Source of the DNA: Actinoplanes sp. M2I2
GTDB lineage: Bacteria > Actinomycetota > Actinomycetes > Mycobacteriales > Micromonosporaceae
Reading direction: 5' to 3'
Length of the DNA: 64,000 nt
Assembly (NCBI RefSeq): GCF_023544445.1
Contig: NZ_JALPVJ010000002.1
Coordinates: 558,001-622,000, forward strand
Shown here: one piece after another, positions 32,258 to 40,466 of the stretch
Layout of the letters: every line of letters starts with the position of its first letter
Numbering within the stretch: position 1 is the first letter of the stretch
The notes under the pieces: generated by a model
What the model was told of the DNA's origin: nothing
The model's input: only the letters and a program-made list of their open reading frames with translations
The model's database searches: none
Position numbers and translations under genes: made by a program

Positions 32258-34972
32258 ATGGGCCGTCGTTGCTGGACAGTTGTCGCCGCTCTCGTCCTCG
32301 CCGGTTCGGTGGCTCCGGCCACGCCGGCCGCCGCCGCCGTCACGCCGGTCGCCCGGGTGAACTTCCAGCCCGCCGCGTCCGCCGTCCCCGCCGGGTACCG
32401 GGCCGACACCGGTGCGGCCTTCGACACCACGCGCGGGTCCGGCTGGGTCCGGCGCGGCACCGGTGAGCCGCTCGATCTGACCCGCAACACCCGGGACCGC
32501 ACCCGGTCCGGCGTCGACGATCGGCTCGACACCGTCATCCACATGCAGTACGGCGACGTCGGCGGCACCAGCGGGGTGCTCACCGAGGGCGCCTGGGAGT
32601 ACGCGGTGGCCGACGGCACCTATCAGGTCACGGTGTCCGCCGGTGATCAGCCCTCGTACGACAGCCGGCACACCGTGCGCGTCGAGGGTGTCGTGGCCGT
32701 CGACGGATTCGTGTCCACCGCCGCGGCCGAGTACCGGCCGGCGACCGTGACCGTGGCGGTGACCGACGGCCGGCTCACCGTGGACGCGGCCGGCGGCGCC
32801 AACACGAAGCTGAACTACGTCGACCTGAGCCGGGTCACCGCCGACGTCGCGCCCCTCAAGGTTGACTTCTCCGACGCGGCGACCGCCCCGGCCGCGGGCT
32901 ACATGCGGGACTCGGGCGGCGCCTTCACCGCCGCGCGCGGTTACGGCTGGGTCGACCTGGGCGAGCGGACGCCGGTCGACCTCACCGGCAACGGACGCAA
33001 CCGCAACCCGGCCGCCGGGCAGCCCGACGCCCGGCTCGCCACCTTCGTCCACGCCCAGCTCCCGGCCGGGTCGGCCGGCGTGACCACCCCGGGCGCCTGG
33101 GAGGCCGCCGTCCCGTCCGGCCTCTACACGGTGACGGTCGCGGTCGGCGACGCCGGGACCGCTGTCAACAGCACGCACTGGGTGGCCATCGAGGACCAGA
33201 ACGCGATAGCCGCCTTCACCGCGACGGCCACGACCAGGTTCGCGACCGCCACCCGGACGGTGCGGGTCACCGACGGCAAGCTGACGATCAGCCCGGCCGG
33301 GGGAGTCAACACCAAGTTCGCGTACGCCGACATCGCCGAGGTCCCCGGCGGCGCCACGATTCCCGCCGTCCGCACGAGCACCCCGGCCAACGGCGCGACC
33401 GGAGTGCCGGTGACGACCAGCGTGGTCGAGGATCTGGTGCTGCCCAACGGCGGGGTGAAGGCCGCCTCGCTGACCGGCTCGTCGGTGACGCTGACCCGGC
33501 TCGGCGACGGCGCCCCGGTCGCGTCCACCACGATCACCAGCGGCGGCGGCGACGTCGTGAACCTCTCGCCCAGCGCGCCGCTCGCCCCGCTGACGACGTA
33601 CCGGTTCAGCGTCACCAGCGCCGTCACCGACGTGACCGGCAAGCCGTTCGCGCCGTACTCGATCGTCTTCACGACCGGCAGCGGCACCACCACCGGGGGT
33701 CCGATCGCCTTCGACAAGACCGTCGGCGTGGCCACCGGGGCCTCGTTCACCACGGTCGTGAAGGGCCCGGACGGCCGCCTCTACGCCGGCACGCTCGACG
33801 GGCGCGTCTTCCGCTTCCCGATCAACCCGGGTGGCACCCTCGGCGCCCCGACGATCATCACCACCGTACGGGACGACGCCGCCGCCCGGGGGCTGCCCGG
33901 CGCGCCGGCCCGGACCGTCATCGGCATGGCGTTCGACCCGGCGTCGACGGCCACCGCGCCGGTGCTCTGGGTGACCGACAACTACCAGTACGTCGGCCCG
34001 CTCAACGTGCCCGACTGGTCCGGGCGGATCGGCCGGCTCAGCGGCGCCGACCTCGGCACCTACACCCCGGTGGTGGTGAATCTGCCCCGGTCGGTGAAGG
34101 ACCACGAGACCAACTCGCTGGCCTTCGGCCCGGACGGCGCGGTCTATGTGTCGCAGGGCGCCAACAACGCGATGGGCGCGGCCGACTCGACCTGGGGCAA
34201 CCGGCCGGAACGGCTGCTCAGCGCGGCCGTCCTGCGCCTCGACCCGGCCCGGCTGCCGGCCACCGGGCCGCTCGACGTGCGCACCGAGGAGGGCGGCGCC
34301 TACGACCCGTACGCGGCCGGGGCGCCGTTGACCTTGTACGCCACCGGCGTACGGAATGCCTTCGATCTGGTCTGGCACCGCAACGGTCATCTCTATGCGC
34401 CGACCAACGGCTCGGCGGCGGGCGGGAACACGCCGGCCACCCCGGCGACCCTGCCGCCGGCCTGCGCCCGTCGCGGCTACACCGGGCCCGCGGTGCCGGC
34501 CCTGACCAACGTGCCCACCGCGGAGACCGACTACGTCTTCGACGTGCGGGCCGGCCGGTACTACGGCCATCCCAACCCGGTGCGCTGCGAATGGGTGCTG
34601 GCCGGGGGCAACCCGACCGCCGGAGCCGATCCCTTCCAGGTGCCCGCCTACCCGGCCGGCACCGCGCCGGACCCGAACTTCGACCTGGCCGGGACGTACG
34701 ACGCCGGCCTGCACGCCTCGGCCAACGGAGCGATCGAGTTCCGTGGCGGCGTCCTCGACGGCAAGCTGCTGGTGGTTCGATACTCGGCCGGGCAGGACAT
34801 CGAGACGTTCGACGTCGCCCCGTCCGGCACGCTCTCCAACCGGACCACCGGGATCGCCGGATTCACCGGGTTCAGCCAACCGCTGGACGTCACCCAGGAT
34901 GTCGCGTCCGGCTACCTCTACGTCACCGAGCTGGGCGCGTCCCGCATCACGCTGCTCAAGCCTCGTCCGTGA
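32258..34972 (+). CDS. large secreted protein: two malectin-like modules, Ig-like domain, sugar-dehydrogenase-type beta-propeller
   Basis: 904 residues from the ATG at 32258; signal peptide 1-26 (MGRRCWTVVAALVLAGSVAP). Two similar modules follow, about 30-195 and 200-375 (shared pattern VNFQPA/VDFSDAA, GYRADTGAAF/GYMRDSGGAF, then GGANTKLNYVDLS/GGVNTKFAYADIA), resembling malectin-like or CBM-type domains. About 380-490 is an SbsA-type Ig-like domain (STPANGATGVPVTTSV ... YSIVFTTG). The C-terminal 400 residues form a propeller of the glucose/sorbosone dehydrogenase type (VIGMAFDPAST, HETNSLAFGPDGAVYVSQGA, ATGVRNAFDLVWHRNGHLYA). PQQ-dependent oxidation of sugar is possible but unproven. No good ribosome site was found, so the start is less certain. 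The stop overlaps the convergent mutarotase by 17 bp. Confidence 0.8.
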   Translation: MGRRCWTVVAALVLAGSVAPATPAAAAVTPVARVNFQPAASAVPAGYRADTGAAFDTTRGSGWVRRGTGEPLDLTRNTRDRTRSGVDDRLDTVIHMQYGDVGGTSGVLTEGAWEYAVADGTYQVTVSAGDQPSYDSRHTVRVEGVVAVDGFVSTAAAEYRPATVTVAVTDGRLTVDAAGGANTKLNYVDLSRVTADVAPLKVDFSDAATAPAAGYMRDSGGAFTAARGYGWVDLGERTPVDLTGNGRNRNPAAGQPDARLATFVHAQLPAGSAGVTTPGAWEAAVPSGLYTVTVAVGDAGTAVNSTHWVAIEDQNAIAAFTATATTRFATATRTVRVTDGKLTISPAGGVNTKFAYADIAEVPGGATIPAVRTSTPANGATGVPVTTSVVEDLVLPNGGVKAASLTGSSVTLTRLGDGAPVASTTITSGGGDVVNLSPSAPLAPLTTYRFSVTSAVTDVTGKPFAPYSIVFTTGSGTTTGGPIAFDKTVGVATGASFTTVVKGPDGRLYAGTLDGRVFRFPINPGGTLGAPTIITTVRDDAAARGLPGAPARTVIGMAFDPASTATAPVLWVTDNYQYVGPLNVPDWSGRIGRLSGADLGTYTPVVVNLPRSVKDHETNSLAFGPDGAVYVSQGANNAMGAADSTWGNRPERLLSAAVLRLDPARLPATGPLDVRTEEGGAYDPYAAGAPLTLYATGVRNAFDLVWHRNGHLYAPTNGSAAGGNTPATPATLPPACARRGYTGPAVPALTNVPTAETDYVFDVRAGRYYGHPNPVRCEWVLAGGNPTAGADPFQVPAYPAGTAPDPNFDLAGTYDAGLHASANGAIEFRGGVLDGKLLVVRYSAGQDIETFDVAPSGTLSNRTTGIAGFTGFSQPLDVTQDVASGYLYVTELGASRITLLKPRP

Positions 34973-36014
34973 CACCGAACCGGAACACCGTGGTGGACCG
35001 GTACGTCTCGCCGGGGCGCAGCACGGTCGACGGGAAGGCGGCGTGGTTGGGGGAGTCGGGGAAGTGCTGGGTCTCCAGCGCCAGCCCGTCGCCCTGCCGA
35101 TACAGCCGCCCGCTGGTGCCGGTGACCGTGCCGTCGAGGAAGTTGCCCGAGTAGAACTGCAGCCCGGGCTCGGTTGTGGACACGCTCAGCGTCCGCCCGC
35201 CGATCGGCTCGGTCACCTGAGCGGCCGGCGCGAGTCCGTCACCGGCCCGGTCGAGGATCCAGTTGTGGTCGTAGCCGCCCGTGAAGCCCAGCTGGGGATC
35301 GCCGGTGCGGATGCGCTCGCCCACGGCGACCGGCTCGCGGAAATCCATCGGCGTGCCGGCCACCGGGCTCAGGTCGCCGGTGGGGATCAGATCGACGTCG
35401 ACCGGGGTGAAATGGGTGGCGTCGATGCGGACGAGGTGGCCGTAGATGTCGCCGCTGCCCTCGCCGGCCAGGTTGAAGTAGCTGTGGTTGGTCAGGTTGA
35501 CCACGGTCGGCGCGTCGGTGGTGGCCTCGTAGTCGATCCGCAGCTCGTTGTCCGGCGTGAAGGTGTACCGCACGGTGACGCTCAGCGTGCCGGGGTAGCC
35601 CTGATCGCCGTCCGGGCTGACCAGCCGCAGCTCGAGGGCCCCGTCGACCGGCGTGGCCGACCACAGTCGCTTGTCGAAGCCGGTCTTGCCGCCGTGCATG
35701 CTGTTGGGGCCGTTGTTGATCGGCGCCTGGTACGTCGCGCCGTCGAGCGGGAAGCTGCCGCGCGCGATCCGGTTGGCGTAGCGGCCGATCACGGCTCCGA
35801 AGTAGGGATCCGGGTTGTCGAGATAGCCCTGGAGCCGGTCGAAGCCGAGCACGACGTTGGCCCGGGCGCCGCTCCGGTCGGGGACTTCGAGGCTCTGCAG
35901 GACGCCGCCGTGGGTGAGGATCGCGGCGCGCCCGTTTCCGCTGTCCAGCACATAGCGGTCGACGGGGCCGTCCGCCGTCGAGCCCCAGTCCTCACGCGTG
36001 ATCGATACCGACAT
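34956..36014 (-). CDS. aldose 1-epimerase (galactose mutarotase)
   Basis: 352 residues, normal length. Substrate and catalytic residues typical of GalM: NRIARG (Arg), SMHGGKTGFDKR (first His), VNLTNHSYFNLAG (catalytic acid His), GYDHNW (Asp) and LALETQHFPDSPN (catalytic base Glu). It interconverts alpha and beta anomers of aldoses in the cytoplasm. It is divergent from the GH43 arabinanase gene, with a shared 137-bp regulatory region, which suggests a role in using the released arabinose or galactose. Confidence 0.93.
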   Translation of the reverse strand: MSVSITREDWGSTADGPVDRYVLDSGNGRAAILTHGGVLQSLEVPDRSGARANVVLGFDRLQGYLDNPDPYFGAVIGRYANRIARGSFPLDGATYQAPINNGPNSMHGGKTGFDKRLWSATPVDGALELRLVSPDGDQGYPGTLSVTVRYTFTPDNELRIDYEATTDAPTVVNLTNHSYFNLAGEGSGDIYGHLVRIDATHFTPVDVDLIPTGDLSPVAGTPMDFREPVAVGERIRTGDPQLGFTGGYDHNWILDRAGDGLAPAAQVTEPIGGRTLSVSTTEPGLQFYSGNFLDGTVTGTSGRLYRQGDGLALETQHFPDSPNHAAFPSTVLRPGETYRSTTVFRFGVTDEA

Positions 36015-36053
36015 TCCGATGACGTTAGCGGTCGTGGGCCGGATCGGCAGCGG

Positions 36054-36081
36054 TTGACAGCGATGCCGTGAACGTTAACAT
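36054..36081 (+). promoter_or_regulatory. vegetative promoter of the GH43 gene with overlapping palindromes
   Basis: TTGACA (36054-36059), 16 bases, TAACAT (36076-36081): one of the best housekeeping-type promoters in the window. Overlapping palindromes AACGTT and GTTAAC (36071-36079) sit across the -10, and GTTA...TAAC recurs as an imperfect inverted repeat at 36074-36092, as expected for a LacI-type sugar repressor site. Confidence 0.6.
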
Positions 36082-36151
36082 CGACATATAACTATGGCGG
36101 CGACGCGTGGGGGAGCCGGCTGACAGCAGACCTCTGGCCCCAAGGAGCACC

Positions 36152-37162
36152 ATGTCCAGCACTTTTCTGGCCGGCGCGGCGGTGACCGTCCTGATCGCGG
36201 TCGGCGCCACCACGATCCAGGCTCAGGGAGCGACGACAACGTCGCCCGTCGCGCTCGCCACGCCGACCGTGCCGCCGCCCTCGTACCCCGGCCCCGGCGT
36301 CGTCACGGGCGCGACCGGCACGCACGACCCGGCGATGGTCAAGACCCCGTCGGGCGGCTACCTCGTCGCGCAGACCGGTGACAACCTCCCGCTGACGACC
36401 TCGGCCGACCGCACGGCGTTCCGGGCCGCGGGCTCGGTGTTCCCCGGCGGTGCCCCGTGGACCACGGCGTACACGGGCGGAAGCCGCAACCTGTGGGCGC
36501 CCGACATCTCGTACCGCAACGGCCGCTACTACCTGTACTACTCGGCCTCGACGTTCGGCTCCAACCGCTCGGCGATCTTCCTGGCCACCAGCCCGACCGG
36601 CGCGTCCGGCAGCTGGGCGAACCAGGGTCTGGTGATCGAGTCACGGACGTCGGACACCTTCAACGCGATCGACCCGAACCTGCTCGTCGACGACGCGGGC
36701 CGGTGGTGGCTGAGCTTCGGGTCGTTCTGGTCCGGCATCAAGCAGGTGGCCCTCGACCCGTCGACGGGCAAGCGCTCCGGCGCCACCGTCCGGAGCATCG
36801 CCGGCCGCAACGGCGGCGCGATCGAGGCGCCGTTCCTGTTCAAGCACGGCGCCTACTACTACCAGTGGGTGTCGTTCGACCGCTGCTGCCAGGGCGCGGC
36901 CAGCACGTACCGGATCATGGTCGGCCGCTCGACCAGCCCGAACGGCCCGTTCACCGACCGCAACGGCGTCGCCATGACCGCCGGCGGCGGCACCCAGGTG
37001 CTGGCCGGCCACGGCAGCATCCACGGCCCGGGCCACCAGGCCGTCCTGGCCGACACCGACGCCGACGTCCTCGTCTACCACTACTACGCCGACAACGGCG
37101 CCTCCCGGCTCGGCATCAACCTCCTCGGCTACGACGCGGCGGGCTGGCCGTTCGTCTATTAG
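36152..37162 (+). CDS. secreted GH43 endo-alpha-1,5-L-arabinanase-type hydrolase
   Basis: 336 residues from the ATG at 36152 (AAGGAG five bases upstream). Signal peptide 1-25. The GH43 five-bladed propeller has the three expected carboxylates: base Asp59 (GTHDPAMV), pKa-modulating Asp174 (NAIDPNLLVDD) and acid Glu225 (GGAIEAPFLF), plus LWAPDISYRNGRYYLYYSAS and HGSIHGPGH. The short single-domain form and these motifs are typical of extracellular arabinan-degrading enzymes; beta-xylosidase-type activity is less likely. Expression probably responds to pentose-type sugars through the operator-like sequence over its promoter. Confidence 0.88.
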   Translation: MSSTFLAGAAVTVLIAVGATTIQAQGATTTSPVALATPTVPPPSYPGPGVVTGATGTHDPAMVKTPSGGYLVAQTGDNLPLTTSADRTAFRAAGSVFPGGAPWTTAYTGGSRNLWAPDISYRNGRYYLYYSASTFGSNRSAIFLATSPTGASGSWANQGLVIESRTSDTFNAIDPNLLVDDAGRWWLSFGSFWSGIKQVALDPSTGKRSGATVRSIAGRNGGAIEAPFLFKHGAYYYQWVSFDRCCQGAASTYRIMVGRSTSPNGPFTDRNGVAMTAGGGTQVLAGHGSIHGPGHQAVLADTDADVLVYHYYADNGASRLGINLLGYDAAGWPFVY

Positions 37163-37271
37163 GCGTGCGTCTGCTGACGACCGGGACCGTCATGGAACCG
37201 TCATGTGACCGCCGGGCGGTTGCGAAGTGCAGATCGGAGGCTGGAGGGCCGGACCCCTCCTGGAGGCCACC

Positions 37272-37610
37272 GTGTACTTCTGGTTCCACATGCCGGGGGA
37301 GTCGCCCTGGTTCCCGGACACCCCGGAGCAGCCCGATGCGGCCCGGGTGCGGCGGGCGATCACCGACCACTGGGCCGAGACCGACCGGGCGGTCGCCGTC
37401 CGGCTCGCCCTGGCGCTGTTGCACGATCCGGCCGTCGACGGCGGCGACCTCGACCTGCGGGTGCAGAGCGGCGTCGCCATCCTCGACGGCCGGGTGCCGT
37501 CCGCTTCGGCCCGGGCCGCCGCCGTCGACCGGGCCTGGTCGGTCGACGGCGTCCGTGATGTGTGCGACCTGCTGCGGGTTCGCCGCCGCCGGCCGTGGTG
37601 GCGGCCCTGA
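37272..37610 (+). CDS. BON-domain protein
   Basis: 112 residues from the GTG at 37272, five bases after TGGAGG. Residues 25-105 match a BON domain (VRRAITDHWAETDRAVAVRL, LDLRVQSGVAILDGRVPSAS, VDGVRDVCDLLRV), a fold that binds phospholipid or peptidoglycan-linked ligands. Most BON proteins are exported, but this one has no signal peptide; cytosolic actinobacterial versions exist. Its stop is six bases from the convergent TerC gene. Confidence 0.75.
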   Translation: MYFWFHMPGESPWFPDTPEQPDAARVRRAITDHWAETDRAVAVRLALALLHDPAVDGGDLDLRVQSGVAILDGRVPSASARAAAVDRAWSVDGVRDVCDLLRVRRRRPWWRP

Positions 37611-37616
37611 CGCCGG

Positions 37617-38672
37617 CTATCGGTCGGTCGGGGCCCGTCCGGCCGTAACCGGGTCGGCCGGTGCGGCGCCGCGTTCGGCTGCCGCGGCGGCGGCGTCGCG
37701 GCGGTTGGCCAGCATGCTGGTGATCGTCACGGTGATCAGGGTGGCGGCGATGACGCCCAGCGAGGCCAGCGTCGGCACCTCGGGCAGCGACGGCCACACG
37801 CCGTGGGCCCAGTGCAGCACCAGCTTCACCCCGATGAAGGCCAGGATGATGGCGAGGCCGTAGTCGAGGTGGCGCAGCTTGTCGAGGACGTTGCGCAGCA
37901 CGAAGTACAGCGCCCGCAGACCCATCAGAGCGAAGGCGTTGGTCGCGAACACCAGGTACGGGTCCTCGGTCACCCCGTACACGGCCGGGACCGAGTCGAC
38001 GGCGAACACGATGTCGGTCATGAACACCGCGACCACCACGACGGCCAGCGGCGTCAGCACGCGCCGGCCGGCCTGGCGGATGACCATCTTGCTGCCGTGA
38101 TACTCCTTGGTCACCGGAAAGAACCGGCGCAGGAGCCGGACGCTGCGCATCTGATCGATGTCGACCGTGTGGTTGTCGCCGCGCCTCGCGTCCCGCAGCA
38201 CCTTCACCGCGGTGACCAGCAGGATGCCGCCGAAGAGCAGGAACGCCCACGTGCCGGCCTGCAGCACGGCCGCGCCCGCGGCGATGAAGACGCCGCGGAG
38301 CACCAGGGCGCCCGCGATGCCGTAGAGCAGCACCCGCTGGGCCAGCGCGGACGGCACCGCGAAGGCGCCGAGCAGCAGCATGAAGACGAACAGGTTGTCG
38401 ACCGACAGGGACTTCTCCACCACGAAACCGGTGTAGAACTCGATTGCCGGCCGGCTCCCGTACGCCCACCAGAGCACCAGCCCGAACACGGCCGGCAGCA
38501 TCATGTAGAAGACCGACCAGCCGACCGCCTCGCGCATCGGCACGTCGTGGGGCTTGCGGGTGACCACGAAATCGGCCACCAGAAGCCCGACGAGAACCAC
38601 GATGCTGATCACCCAGAGCTGGGGTGAAGCGACCGATTCGAGCGGAGCGGCCAGGGTGAGACTATGCGCCAT
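37617..38672 (-). CDS. TerC/Alx-family integral membrane protein (Mn2+-linked exporter)
   Basis: 351 residues with about nine membrane helices. TerC hallmarks: acidic residues within helices in EKSLSVDNLFVFMLLLGAFA and FMTDIVFAVDSVPAVYGVTE, and NAFALMGLRALYF. GGAGG lies eight bases before the ATG. A yybP-ykoY riboswitch fills the leader, so the gene is switched on by Mn2+; family members are implicated in manganese export and metalation of exported proteins. Despite the name, tellurite resistance is not implied, and there is no link in sequence to the TerY-P operon 10 kb away. Confidence 0.92.
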   Translation of the reverse strand: MAHSLTLAAPLESVASPQLWVISIVVLVGLLVADFVVTRKPHDVPMREAVGWSVFYMMLPAVFGLVLWWAYGSRPAIEFYTGFVVEKSLSVDNLFVFMLLLGAFAVPSALAQRVLLYGIAGALVLRGVFIAAGAAVLQAGTWAFLLFGGILLVTAVKVLRDARRGDNHTVDIDQMRSVRLLRRFFPVTKEYHGSKMVIRQAGRRVLTPLAVVVVAVFMTDIVFAVDSVPAVYGVTEDPYLVFATNAFALMGLRALYFVLRNVLDKLRHLDYGLAIILAFIGVKLVLHWAHGVWPSLPEVPTLASLGVIAATLITVTITSMLANRRDAAAAAAERGAAPADPVTAGRAPTDR

Positions 38673-38700
38673 CGGGGAACCTCCTCGGAGATGTGCGCCA

Positions 38701-38802
38701 TCGTCCGAGGTCTCCCTCACCCGCCGCAGGACGGGCGAACGCACGGAGGCATACCGGGATGCCCGTGATGACCGCAACGCTCTTTGTGAGGTACTCCCCT
38801 CG
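38701..38802 (-). promoter_or_regulatory. yybP-ykoY manganese riboswitch
   Basis: The leader of terC on the minus strand contains the class hallmarks in order: GGGGAGTAC (38799-38791), GTCATCACGG (38772-38763), a hairpin GGCATCCCGGTATGCC, and GGGTGAGGGAGACCT (38722-38708). The two purine-rich loops flanking the hairpins form the Mn2+ pocket in known structures. The aptamer ends about 30 bases before the start codon, so control may be at translation initiation. Confidence 0.88.
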
Positions 38803-38898
38803 TCGCGCAGAATAGCCGACGATCTTGGGCCCGGCCAAGGACGGGGGGCGCAAATCACGCGAATCGGGCCGCGGCGGTGGGCCGCGACCCCGGCCGGG

Positions 38899-39756
38899 TC
38901 AGAATTGGGCGAGGAGGGCTTCGAGGTTGCGTTCGCCGTCGCGGGTCTGCATGCCGGCGGCGAGCAGCTTGTGTGCGAGCGCGGCGGCGTCCGCGCTGAA
39001 GAGCGGGGTGAGCATCGCGTTCTCGACGGCGAGCCCGTCGCGGGTGATCGGGGTGGCCGCGGCGTTGACGGAGGTTTTGACCGCGGCGATGATCTCCGGG
39101 CGCAGCGCGCCGATACGTCGGGCCAGGGAGTCGACGAAGCCGCCGATCTCGTCCGTCGGCAGAGCGCGGTTGACCAATCCATACCGTTCGGCGAGCTCGG
39201 CGTCGACGAGCTGCGCGCCGAGAAGCAGTTCCAGGGCTCGGGCGCGTCCGATCAGCGAGGTCATGTACTGGGTGCCGCCACCACCGGCCATGATGCCCAG
39301 CAGCACCTCGGGCTGTGCCTGACCCGCTTTGCCGATCGCGGCGAAGCGCATGTCGAGGGCCATCAGGAACTCGTTGCCGCCACCCCGGGCCAGACCGGTC
39401 AGCTTGCCGATCGTGATCTGGGGAAGTGAGCGCACCTCCTCGTGCACCACCTGCATGAGGTTCAGCTGCGGCGGGAACTCGGCGCCGGGGTTGGCCGCCA
39501 TGGTGGCGGCGCCCGCGGCGGCCAGCACATCCGGGTCGGTGACGAAGCGCATGTCGCCGTGGGTGATGAAGAAGTCCGGGTCGGCGCTGTCGAACACGAT
39601 CACCCGCACATCGGCATCGTCGCGCACCTGAGCGACGAAGCGGCGCAGCGACGGCAGCAACGTGCCGTCGGACAGGTTCAGCGGCGGGTTGTCGAGGGTC
39701 ACCGTGGCGACGCCATCAGCAACGGCGACGTGGAGGCCGGGTAGTTCGTACGTCAT
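38899..39756 (-). CDS. enoyl-CoA hydratase/isomerase family protein
   Basis: 285 residues from the ATG at 39756, with AAGGAG seven bases upstream. Crotonase fold: VATVTLDNPPLNLSDG (CoA-binding start), oxyanion-hole strand GKLTGLARGGGNEFLMALDM (the usual A-x-x-GGG region) and PEVLLGIMAGGGGTQYMTSL, where the canonical catalytic Glu pair is not obvious: the first position is a Gly/Asn-rich segment and the second lies near PEVLLGI. It may therefore be a non-canonical crotonase. Divergent to a TetR regulator across 92 bp with an inverted repeat, so its expression is probably controlled by that regulator. Confidence 0.8.
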   Translation of the reverse strand: MTYELPGLHVAVADGVATVTLDNPPLNLSDGTLLPSLRRFVAQVRDDADVRVIVFDSADPDFFITHGDMRFVTDPDVLAAAGAATMAANPGAEFPPQLNLMQVVHEEVRSLPQITIGKLTGLARGGGNEFLMALDMRFAAIGKAGQAQPEVLLGIMAGGGGTQYMTSLIGRARALELLLGAQLVDAELAERYGLVNRALPTDEIGGFVDSLARRIGALRPEIIAAVKTSVNAAATPITRDGLAVENAMLTPLFSADAAALAHKLLAAGMQTRDGERNLEALLAQF

Positions 39757-39777
39757 GGTGACGCTCCTTCGCATGTG

Positions 39778-39811
39778 TGAAACTGAGTGTCAGGCTAGAT
39801 TCTGAGCTTCA
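39778..39811. promoter_or_regulatory. candidate TetR operator
   Basis: Inverted repeat TGAAACTGAG (39778-39787) / CTGAGCTTCA (39802-39811), 8 of 10 positions complementary, 14-base spacer, in the 92-bp gap between the divergent hydratase and TetR genes. The wide spacing is longer than usual for a single TetR dimer. Confidence 0.4.
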
Positions 39812-39848
39812 TACCTGCAAGTGGGCTTCGTCTCCGTATCCTGGGTGC

Positions 39849-40466
39849 ATGACAGGTCTGAGTACTCGCGCCATCGGGCGCGCCGCGGTACGGGGCGAAC
39901 TGGCGAGTATCGCTCTGCCCCGGTTCTTCGAGGCGGGGTTCGACAACGTCACCTTCGACGACTTGGCGACCGCGGCCGGCGTCTCTCGGAGTACCTTCCT
40001 GCGGTACTTCGGGACCAAGGAGGATGTCGTCCTGTTCGCTTTCGACCCGCTGGGCGACGCTATGTCCGCGGCCCTGGCATCCCGCCCCGCCGCGGAAGAT
40101 GAATGGACGGCGCTGCGGCGGGCTGTCGACCCGGCCGTTGCGCTGCTCACCCGGGAGCCGGACGATGGTTTGACGCTGCTGCGGCTGGTGTGGACCACGC
40201 CGGCGCTGTGGGGGCGACTCCATGAGAAGCAAGCGAGCTGGCGGCCCGCACTGGCCGACCGCCTGGCCGAACGTTCCGGCGACGGCGCCGTGTCACCGCT
40301 GGCCCTGCGCACACGCGTCATGGCGGCGCTGGGCTGCCTGATGGTTGCTTTCGACAGCTGGGTCAATGACAACGGACGCGACGATCTCGACGCCCTGACC
40401 GATGCCACGTTCGCAGCCCTGGCCTCGATCCCCTCGTACCACCAGGTCAACGGCCGGCCCTCATAG
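39849..40466 (+). CDS. TetR-family transcriptional regulator
   Basis: 205 residues from the ATG at 39849. N-terminal HTH about 14-60: LASIALPRFFEAGFDNVTFD, then DLATAAGVSRSTFLRYFGTK, a clear TetR signature. The C-terminal ligand-binding part is of the MftR/TetR_C type in character (LTLLRLVWTTPALWGRLHEK). It is divergent from the enoyl-CoA hydratase gene, which is the likely target; a CoA ester or related acid could be the ligand (inference). Confidence 0.88.
   Translation: MTGLSTRAIGRAAVRGELASIALPRFFEAGFDNVTFDDLATAAGVSRSTFLRYFGTKEDVVLFAFDPLGDAMSAALASRPAAEDEWTALRRAVDPAVALLTREPDDGLTLLRLVWTTPALWGRLHEKQASWRPALADRLAERSGDGAVSPLALRTRVMAALGCLMVAFDSWVNDNGRDDLDALTDATFAALASIPSYHQVNGRPS

Noticed and set aside
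37617..38672. Calling the TerC gene part of a tellurium-resistance (Ter) island with the TerY-like vWA gene
   Set aside because: The TerC gene is about 10 kb away, has its own manganese riboswitch, and no TerD/TerZ-type genes are present.
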